In this document: piece after piece, positions 1 to 4,695 of the stretch
How positions within the stretch are numbered: the stretch's first letter is position 1
Layout of the letters: every line of letters starts with the position of its first letter
Assembly (NCBI GenBank): GCA_036393975.1
Contig: DASWFZ010000066.1
Location: 1 to 5,676 of the forward strand
Source: 13-1-40CM-64-14 sp036393975
Lineage (GTDB): Bacteria > Sysuimicrobiota > Sysuimicrobiia > Sysuimicrobiales > Kaftiobacteriaceae
Length of the DNA: 5,676 nt
Reading direction: 5' to 3'
Translations under genes and position numbers: made by a program
The notes under the pieces: generated by a model
The model's database searches: none
What the model was told of the DNA's origin: nothing
What the model saw: the letters and a program-made list of their open reading frames with translations, nothing else

Positions 1-290
1 ATGATCGGCTGTTCCAGTTGATTGCCCCGTTGACCCCGCAGCCGGACCTGATTCTTTACCTGACCGCACGGCTGGACACCCTGTTGCGGCGGATTGCCCT
101 GCGGGACCGGCCTTTTGAGCGCACTATCGCCCCTGACTACCTGGATCGATTGTGCGGAGCCTATGAAGAGTTCTTTGACGCCTTTGAAGACACGACGGTC
201 CTCCGAGTGGATACCGATGCCGTCGATATCTTCCGCCCTGCTGACCTGCAGGGGATTTTGCGTTATGTGACCGAAGAGGTCGCCGGGTAG
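1..290 (+). CDS. Deoxynucleoside kinase, C-terminal part (5' end outside window)
   Basis: This is the last ~95 codons of a deoxynucleoside kinase (dNK/dGK/dCK family), which phosphorylates a deoxynucleoside to its 5'-monophosphate with ATP in cytosolic nucleotide salvage. The reading frame is already open at the left edge (first full codon at 3) and ends at TAG 288-290, so the P-loop half lies upstream. What is visible is the family's C-terminal half: the PDLILYL beta-strand (42-62), the arginine-rich LID segment with R-I-x-x-R-x-R-x-x-E spacing (about 90-119), then a helix with YLDRLCGAYEEFF. The same PDLILYL heptapeptide and the same LID pattern occur in the next gene, so the two are tandem paralogues, like the adjacent dgk/dck genes of Bacillus or the dAK/dGK pair of lactobacilli. 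Substrate preference cannot be read from this fragment. A TTG at 18 lies in frame but is internal, not a real start. Confidence 0.88.
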   Translation, partial: DRLFQLIAPLTPQPDLILYLTARLDTLLRRIALRDRPFERTIAPDYLDRLCGAYEEFFDAFEDTTVLRVDTDAVDIFRPADLQGILRYVTEEVAG

Positions 291-341
291 TGCCGGTCAG
301 GCGATCGCAGTCGGCCGGGCGCCGCCACACGCCAGATCTCC

Positions 342-347
342 GGAGGG
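342..347 (+). promoter_or_regulatory. Ribosome binding site deciding the kinase start
   Basis: GGAGGG sits 11 bases before GTG 359. It is the only good Shine-Dalgarno in the stretch and favours GTG 359 over the upstream in-frame GTG at 290. Confidence 0.6.
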
Positions 348-358
348 ACTGCCGCCCC

Positions 359-982
359 GTGAAGTGGTTTGTCGCCGTCAGCGGCAACATCGGATCTGGG
401 AAGTCCACGGTCACCACCTTACTCAGCGAGAAGCTGGGCTGGACGCCGTACTACGAGGTGGTGGATGAGAACCCGTACCTCTCCGACTTCTACGGCGACA
501 TGAGCCGGTGGAGCTTTCACTTGCAGGTCTTCTTCCTCAGCAAGCGCTTCCAGCATCACCAACAGATTGTGCGGGCCGCAAACTCCATCGTCCAGGACCG
601 GACGATCTATGAGGACGCCGAGATCTTTGCCCGCAACCTGTACCTGCACGGCCAAATGGATGAACGCGATTTCCGCAACTACCATGAACTATTCATGACG
701 ATGCTGCAGTTCTTGCGCACGCCCGACCTCATCCTCTACCTGAAGGCGTCGGTGCCCACGCTTGTGCACCGGATCAAGACGCGCGCCCGGGACTTCGAAC
801 AACGGATTCCCACCGAGTACTTGGCGCAACTAAATGAATGCTACGCGGAGTGGGTCGAGCACTTTTCCCTCTGCCCGGTCGTGACGATCGACGCCGACGC
901 TCTGGCCCTTGAAGAGTTAGACGGCCTGGTGGCCGAGATGCAGTCGCGTCTGGGCTCCCTGTTCCCGTTGGTCGAACGATGA
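359..982 (+). CDS. Deoxynucleoside kinase (dGK/dAK/dCK family), complete
   Basis: A 207-residue deoxynucleoside kinase, near the usual bacterial family length (about 205-220). Seen in order: P-loop GNIGSGKST at residues 9-17 (Lys15); DENPY with a candidate catalytic base Glu37; Gln56 in a helix that in relatives contacts the base; DR-T motif at 80-82 followed by Glu85, the usual sugar-binding/catalytic region; PDLILYL at 122-128; LID arginines 138, 142 and 144 with Glu147. I chose GTG 359 because residue 1 then sits just before the first beta-strand, as in relatives, and GGAGGG at 342-347 lies 11 bases upstream. The frame is open back to a GTG at 290 that overlaps the previous stop by one base, but those 23 extra residues look unlike the family. 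It probably forms a salvage pair, perhaps a heterodimer as in lactobacilli, with the preceding paralogue. Which purine or pyrimidine it uses is not resolved. Confidence 0.92.
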   Translation: MKWFVAVSGNIGSGKSTVTTLLSEKLGWTPYYEVVDENPYLSDFYGDMSRWSFHLQVFFLSKRFQHHQQIVRAANSIVQDRTIYEDAEIFARNLYLHGQMDERDFRNYHELFMTMLQFLRTPDLILYLKASVPTLVHRIKTRARDFEQRIPTEYLAQLNECYAEWVEHFSLCPVVTIDADALALEELDGLVAEMQSRLGSLFPLVER

Positions 983-995
983 CGCCCACCAGAAT
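968..995 (+). promoter_or_regulatory. Weak candidate promoter before birA
   Basis: TTGGTC (968-973), 16 bases, then CAGAAT (990-995) gives a loose sigma-A-like match (3/6 and 4/6). It lies across the end of the kinase gene and could serve birA separately, but a match this loose is expected by chance; read-through from the kinase genes is at least as likely. Confidence 0.2.
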
Positions 996-1101
996 CTCGC
1001 GGGGGCGCAACAATAAGGTCTCGATCCTTAAACCACGCGCGGCGTTTCCCGAGAGGCCACCCATGTCGGGCCCAAGGGCTTGCGGGGGGCAGGCGCAGTG
1101 A
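979..1101 (+). other. Candidate 40-codon small ORF bridging kinase and birA
   Basis: ATG at 979 overlaps the kinase stop (ATGA 979-982), the frame stays open for 40 codons, and its TGA (1099-1101) overlaps the preferred birA start (GTGA 1098-1101). The predicted peptide is basic (eight Arg/Lys against one Glu) and rich in Pro and Gly, with no motif I recognise, no signal peptide and no membrane segment. There is no Shine-Dalgarno before ATG 979, so translation would depend on coupling to the kinase stop. A second in-frame ATG at 1063 has GAGAGG at 1051-1056, six bases upstream, so a 12-residue version is also possible. In GC-rich DNA an open frame of this length is not rare, so it may be a chance frame; the four-base overlaps at both ends are the reason to list it. 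It could also act only as a translational relay into birA. Confidence 0.25.
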
Positions 1102-1880
1102 GGGAGGACTTGGCGTCTGCCATCCAGGCGGGGCTCCGGTCCCGCCGGTTTGGACAGAGCTTGCACGTCTATCCGCAGGTGGGGTCTACCAACGATGAGG
1201 CCGCAACCCTGGCCGCGCAGGGGGCGGCAGAAGGGACCACCGTCCTTGGGGTCGAGCAAATCGGAGCACGCGGGCGACGCCAACGAGCGTGGCTTTCCCC
1301 GGCAGGAGGCCTGTGGCTGTCGGTTGTGCTCCGTCCTGCTCTCCCCACCGATCAATGGCCGTTGGTCGGGTTCGCCGCGGGCGTCGGCACGGCGCTGGCA
1401 GTTGAGGAGATTGCCCAGGTCAAGGTGGGATTGAAGTGGCCCAACGACTTGATGATCGGTGAGCGGAAACTCGGCGGGGTATTGATGGAGGTGCGCGGGC
1501 CAGCGGTAATCGTCGGGATCGGCATTAATGCGAATCTCGCCCTCGACCACTTTCCCCCCGACATCAGGTCCATCGCCACCTCCCTGCTCGCGGCCCTGGC
1601 ACGCCCCGTGGACCTCGCCGCCCTCGCGCGAGCGCTGTTGGAACAGTTTGAACGCGCCTACGACCTCCTCGCCCACAACCCCGAGGAGGTGCTCGCCGGC
1701 TGGCGCGAGCGTGATCTCACGCGGGGTCAACAGGTAAGGCTCTCGGGTGCAGAGGATCTCGAGGGAGTCGCTGAAGGCGTGGACCGGACGGGGGCTCTGC
1801 TGGTCAGGACCGGCGCCGGGATCCGGCGCATCGTGGCTGGGGATGTGTCCTTGCGCTCGGTCAGTGTCCCACACCGCTAG
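1098..1880 (+). CDS. birA: Biotin-[acetyl-CoA-carboxylase] ligase, monofunctional
   Basis: A 260-residue biotin-protein ligase that makes biotinyl-5'-AMP from biotin and ATP and transfers biotin to a lysine of carboxylase carrier proteins such as AccB. Seen: GSTNDEA near residue 30; the biotin/adenylate loop ARGRRQRAW at 57-65; SPAGGLWLS just after; KWPND at 113-117, holding the conserved lysine; a KLGGVLMEV strand; GIGINAN; and a C-terminal small beta-barrel domain from about residue 210. There is no N-terminal helix-turn-helix, so it is the enzyme-only class and is not expected to repress biotin genes itself. GTG 1098 is preferred: it has a G-run (1084-1089) eight bases upstream and starts just before the conserved region; TTG 1080 would add six residues. 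The loop differs from the common GRGRRGR at two positions (Ala and Gln for Gly), though related enzymes tolerate a non-Gly at the second. The peptidase gene follows two bases after its TAG. Confidence 0.95.
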   Translation: MREDLASAIQAGLRSRRFGQSLHVYPQVGSTNDEAATLAAQGAAEGTTVLGVEQIGARGRRQRAWLSPAGGLWLSVVLRPALPTDQWPLVGFAAGVGTALAVEEIAQVKVGLKWPNDLMIGERKLGGVLMEVRGPAVIVGIGINANLALDHFPPDIRSIATSLLAALARPVDLAALARALLEQFERAYDLLAHNPEEVLAGWRERDLTRGQQVRLSGAEDLEGVAEGVDRTGALLVRTGAGIRRIVAGDVSLRSVSVPHR

Positions 1881-1882
1881 CG

Positions 1883-2836
1883 ATGCCGCAAATCACTGAC
1901 ATCACCGGGATTACGGTCGGCCACGCCTCCGATGCGCATGCCGCGACCGGATGCACGGTTGTGGTGTGCCGACAGGGCGCAGTAGGCGGGGTGGATGTGC
2001 GCGGGGCAGCGCCAGGGACACGCGAGACCGATGCGCTGCGTCCGATGACGCTCGTTGAACGGGTGCACGCGGTGCTGCTAACCGGGGGCAGTGCGTTTGG
2101 CTTGGCAGCCGCCGATGGTGTCGTCCGCTACCTCGAGGAGCAGGGGATTGGATTCGACGTGGGCGTCGCGAAAGTACCAATCGTTCCCGCGGCAGTGATC
2201 TTCGACCTGATGATTGGTAGTGCAACCGTGCGTCCTACTGCGGAGATGGGCTACGCGGCTGCACGCGGGGCGTCTGCGGGCCCAGTCGATGAGGGCAGCG
2301 TGGGAGCGGGCAGCGGAGCCACGGTGGGCAAAGTGATGGGCCCCCAGGCGGCGATGAAAGGCGGAGTCGGGACGTGGGCGATCAGCCTATCCGGGGGCGT
2401 GATTGTTGGGGCTCTGGTGGTCGTGAACGCCTTTGGGGACGTCATCGACGACCGGACCGGGCAGGTGCTCGCGGGCGCACGCGATCCGCACACAGGTCAC
2501 TTCCTCAACACGGCGCAGGCGCTGGTCAGGGGAACACGCGCACCGGGATTTTCGGCGAACTCGACGGTGGGAGTGATCGCGACGAACGCGGCGCTCACAA
2601 AAGAACAAGCCAACAAACTCGCGCAGCTCGGTCATGACGGGCTGGCGCGCGTTATTTCGCCCGTGCATACGATGTTCGATGGAGATACGGTTTTTGCGTT
2701 GTCTGCGGGTGAGGCGAAAGCGGATTTCATGGCGGTCGGTGTGGCCGCCGTACAAGCGATTGCCGAGTCCATTAAGAGGGCGGTCCGGCTGGCCAAAGGC
2801 TGGGGCAACATCGCCGGTCTCGCCGATGAGGGTTGA
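1883..2836 (+). CDS. P1/DmpA-family self-processing peptidase (MEROPS S58-like)
   Basis: A 317-residue member of the DmpA/BapA/NylC group of N-terminal-nucleophile hydrolases. These are made as one chain that cuts itself into alpha and beta subunits, freeing an N-terminal Ser or Thr as nucleophile; known members are aminopeptidases, beta-aminopeptidases or nylon-oligomer hydrolases. Seen: ITDITGITVGHASD at the N-terminus; a Gly-rich VDVRGAAPGTRETDAL (37-52); LLTGGSAFGL (65-74); GAGSGATVGK (141-150); VVNAFGD (180-186); and the processing site ANSTVGVIATNA, where alignment with DmpA and NylC puts cleavage between Asn226 and Ser227. No signal peptide is evident, so it is probably cytosolic. ATG 1883 begins at the conserved N-terminus. 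No Shine-Dalgarno is visible, and the start lies two bases after the birA stop, so translation is probably coupled. Substrate is unknown; release of beta-alanine from peptides is one family activity that would suit the nearby CoA genes. Confidence 0.93.
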   Translation: MPQITDITGITVGHASDAHAATGCTVVVCRQGAVGGVDVRGAAPGTRETDALRPMTLVERVHAVLLTGGSAFGLAAADGVVRYLEEQGIGFDVGVAKVPIVPAAVIFDLMIGSATVRPTAEMGYAAARGASAGPVDEGSVGAGSGATVGKVMGPQAAMKGGVGTWAISLSGGVIVGALVVVNAFGDVIDDRTGQVLAGARDPHTGHFLNTAQALVRGTRAPGFSANSTVGVIATNAALTKEQANKLAQLGHDGLARVISPVHTMFDGDTVFALSAGEAKADFMAVGVAAVQAIAESIKRAVRLAKGWGNIAGLADEG

Positions 2837-2956
2837 GACTCCGAGGTGAGTGGGTCGTCAACGGGCGGCGTCGCAAGGTGAGGCGGCGCTGGGTTGACCG
2901 GGGGGATCGTCTGACCTCTCCACGACCGGCTCGCAGGTGCTCCGCCACGCCGCTTG

Positions 2957-2965
2957 TGCTAGACT
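2957..2965 (+). promoter_or_regulatory. Extended -10 promoter for ECF-coaX operon
   Basis: TG-C-TAGACT is an extended -10 element (TGnTAnnnT; the hexamer matches TATAAT at four of six positions). The -35 region 16-18 bases upstream is poor, which is tolerated by extended -10 promoters. A transcript starting near 2972 would have a ~92-nt leader before ATG 3064. Its position right after the operon gap supports a transcription start here. Confidence 0.45.
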
Positions 2966-2970
2966 GACGG

Positions 2971-3063
2971 AAAGGCCGATACCCCGTGAGGGTTGGACCC
3001 CAAGAGAGTCAAGCGGTACGGGCTTCGTCCGGTACTCATTGAGACTGGAACGGAGGGAACCAT
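2971..3063 (+). promoter_or_regulatory. Structured 5' leader, possible cis-regulatory RNA
   Basis: The leader can fold a hairpin at 3016-3035 (GTAC+GGGC pairing with GTCC+GTAC around a bulged G, loop TTC), extended at its base by AGTC 3007-3010 with GACT 3043-3046. Upstream, GGGT at 2990-2993 can pair either with ACCC 2981-2984 or with ACCC 2997-3000. If it takes the downstream partner, CCCCGT 2982-2987 is free to pair with ACGGAGG 3050-3056 (one bulged A), covering the ribosome binding site. This is the logic of a translational switch, but the pairing is my own by-eye reading. It does not resemble the TPP, FMN, cobalamin or THF riboswitch cores as I know them, and no ligand can be named. Confidence 0.35.
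3052..3057 (+). promoter_or_regulatory. Strong ribosome binding site of the ECF gene
   Basis: GGAGGG lies six bases before ATG 3064, the best-placed Shine-Dalgarno in the window. It fixes the start and is the segment that the leader could mask. Confidence 0.75.
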
Positions 3064-3846
3064 ATGGCACACAGTGAGTATGCCCCTGCCACGTCGCGGA
3101 GGGGTTTTCGTTTGTCCACGCAGGATGTGACCGTCGCCGGCGTGTTGGGCGCTGTGGCGATTGTGCTCGGATACTCTCCCCTTGGGCTGATTCCCTTTCC
3201 GACGCCGGCTGCGAATGCGACCACGTTGCATATTCCAGCCATTGTGGCGGGAATTCTGGCGGGGCCGGTCGTCGGCGCCTTTGTCGGCGCCATCTTTGGG
3301 ATGGTTAGTCTTCTCCGGCACACGACTCCCGCGTTCGGGAACCCGCTCATTGCCCTTGGCCCGCGGATCCTCATCGGCGTTGTCGCCGCACTGGTGTTCT
3401 CGCTGTTGCAGCACAGGTACGCCCGCATCCTCTCCGCCGTTGCGCTGGGCGCGGTCATCTTCACCATTCTGGGACCAGGGGCTGCACGCTTTGAGGCGGC
3501 GTATCGCGCCGGAAAGATTGCCCCGACCTGGCTCATCACGGCCTACCATTCCGTCGCCGCCGTGACGGCTCCCCAGTCCTGGCTGTACCTGTCCGCCGCC
3601 CTTGTGGCCGCGGCAATTGCATACTGGCTGTTGGCTGGGGAAAATGCAGCCCCCGCGGCGGCGGCGGTGGCGGGGACGCTCACGAATACTGTCGGGGTCT
3701 TGTCGCTCATGGTCGCGTTGGGGTTCATTCCGGCCGGGGCGGCGTTCGTGATCGGGGCCACGCACGGTCTGCCCGAGGTGCTTCTGGCGGTCCTCATTAC
3801 CGTCCCGGTGTACCGGGCCGTGTCTTCTGCCCGGGGGAGGGGCTAG
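3064..3846 (+). CDS. ECF transporter S component, probably pantothenate-specific
   Basis: A 260-residue very hydrophobic protein resembling the substrate-binding S components of energy-coupling-factor vitamin importers (PanT/FolT-like group). Family signatures seen: LHIPAIVAGILAGPVVGAFVG (55-75), a NPLIALGPRILIGV stretch (93-106) and AGTLTNTVGVLSL (203-215). Hydrophobic segments are roughly 22-45, 57-82, 96-116, 120-138, 171-192, 198-222 and 224-250. The N-terminal ~20 residues are polar and basic. S components usually have about 170-200 residues and six helices; here an extra block around 118-195 lies between the PRILIG helix and the GTLTNT helix. No ECF ATPases or T component are in the window, so it presumably shares a module encoded elsewhere (group II ECF). 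Specificity for pantothenate is inferred from coaX starting six bases downstream; birA upstream makes biotin an alternative, but it lacks BioY-like sequence. Confidence 0.85.
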   Translation: MAHSEYAPATSRRGFRLSTQDVTVAGVLGAVAIVLGYSPLGLIPFPTPAANATTLHIPAIVAGILAGPVVGAFVGAIFGMVSLLRHTTPAFGNPLIALGPRILIGVVAALVFSLLQHRYARILSAVALGAVIFTILGPGAARFEAAYRAGKIAPTWLITAYHSVAAVTAPQSWLYLSAALVAAAIAYWLLAGENAAPAAAAVAGTLTNTVGVLSLMVALGFIPAGAAFVIGATHGLPEVLLAVLITVPVYRAVSSARGRG

Positions 3847-3852
3847 CGCACG

Positions 3853-4650
3853 ATGTTGCTTGCGCTCAACGTCAACAACACGCAGATCAAGATCGGCGGA
3901 TATGAGGGCAGCGAGCTCAGGGCCCACTGGCGCATCGCTACGGATTTGGACAAGACGGATGACGAATACGCGATGATTGTGCATGCACTCCTGAAGTACG
4001 CCCGACTGGAAGTCGCGCAGATCGACGCCGCGGCCATTTCCTCTGTGGTGCCGCCTCTGACCGAGGTGTTTGAACGGTTGTGTCAGCGCTATTTCGACGT
4101 CACCCCGCTCGTGGTCGGACCGGGGGTGCGGACCGGGATGCGCATCCTCTACGAGAACCCCAAAGAAGTCGGGGCGGACCGCATCTGCAACGCTATTGCC
4201 GTTTACCAGAAGTACGGCGGTCCCGCCATCGTGGCCGATTTCGGGACGGCGACGACGTTTACAGCGGTGTCCGCGGAAGGCGACTTTTTGGGAGGCGCGA
4301 TCGCCCCGGGCATCGGAATCTCGGTCGATGCGCTGGTGGAGCACACGGCGCAGTTGCCCCGGATCGAACTCGGCAAACCGAAGTCCGTGATCGGGCGGTC
4401 GACCGTGGCGGCCATGCAGGCCGGGATTCTCTATGGTTTCGTCGGACAGGTGGACGAGATTGTCCGCCGCATGCGCGCTGAACTCGGCGGCCACGCGACG
4501 ACAATTGCGACAGGGGGATGGGCGGAGCTGATCGTCGACGAGTGCCGGTGTTTTGATAACCTGGACCCGTTGCTCACCCTGGAGGGATTGCGGATCATTC
4601 ACGACCGGAACCGCCTCACCACCGACGCCGCGCGCACGGCATCGCCGTGA
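3853..4650 (+). CDS. coaX: Type III pantothenate kinase (CoaX)
   Basis: A 265-residue ASKHA-fold kinase that phosphorylates pantothenate to 4'-phosphopantothenate, the first step of coenzyme A synthesis; length is normal for the type. Seen: SSVVPPL (63-69), GADRICNA (107-114) with the candidate catalytic Asp109, ADFGTATTFT (128-137) for phosphate binding, GGAIAPGI (147-154), GRSTVAAMQAGILYG (181-195), TGG (220-222) and LTLEGLRIIHDRN (241-253). Odd: the N-terminal phosphate loop, normally D-V-G-N-T-N, reads N-V-N-N-T-Q at residues 6-11, so the conserved Asp and Gly are both Asn; all later motifs are intact. ATG 3853 has GGAGGGG at 3836-3842 ten bases upstream, inside the end of the transporter gene, and lies six bases after that gene's stop, so the pair is one operon. 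Type III enzymes are typically not inhibited by CoA, so control may fall on uptake or transcription. Confidence 0.93.
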   Translation: MLLALNVNNTQIKIGGYEGSELRAHWRIATDLDKTDDEYAMIVHALLKYARLEVAQIDAAAISSVVPPLTEVFERLCQRYFDVTPLVVGPGVRTGMRILYENPKEVGADRICNAIAVYQKYGGPAIVADFGTATTFTAVSAEGDFLGGAIAPGIGISVDALVEHTAQLPRIELGKPKSVIGRSTVAAMQAGILYGFVGQVDEIVRRMRAELGGHATTIATGGWAELIVDECRCFDNLDPLLTLEGLRIIHDRNRLTTDAARTASP

Positions 4651-4695
4651 GAGGAGTCAACCATCGAGGCCCGTAGTCCCTCGGGGAAGCCGCCC

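Larger units (their letters stand above)
2837..3063 (+). other. Intergenic region between the two operons
   Basis: This 227-bp gap is the largest in the window. The first ~110 bases hold no gene I can support and no hairpin followed by a T-run, so no intrinsic terminator is apparent after the peptidase gene; only small direct repeats are seen (AGGTGAG twice, GGCGGCG twice). The second half holds the candidate promoter and the structured leader listed separately. Confidence 0.6.

Noticed and set aside
290..358. N-terminal extension of the second kinase from GTG 290
   Set aside because: The 23 residues are Arg-rich, unlike family N-termini, and a better ribosome binding site serves GTG 359.
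774..1874. A 366-codon open frame on the - strand opposite the kinase end and birA
   Set aside because: Same reason: low-complexity, basic product opposite a gene with clear catalytic motifs.
1880..2076. Mobile element or attachment-site remnants at gene junctions
   Set aside because: No inverted or long direct repeats were found and gene spacing is that of ordinary operons.
2837..2950. Possible transcription terminator after the peptidase gene
   Set aside because: GGTCGT and ACGACC can pair at long range, but there is no compact stem followed by a T-run.
2959..4602. A 547-codon open frame on the - strand across the transporter and coaX
   Set aside because: It is the complement of two well-supported genes. 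Its product is rich in Arg, His, Gly and Pro with no domain, as expected from the opposite strand of GC-rich coding DNA.
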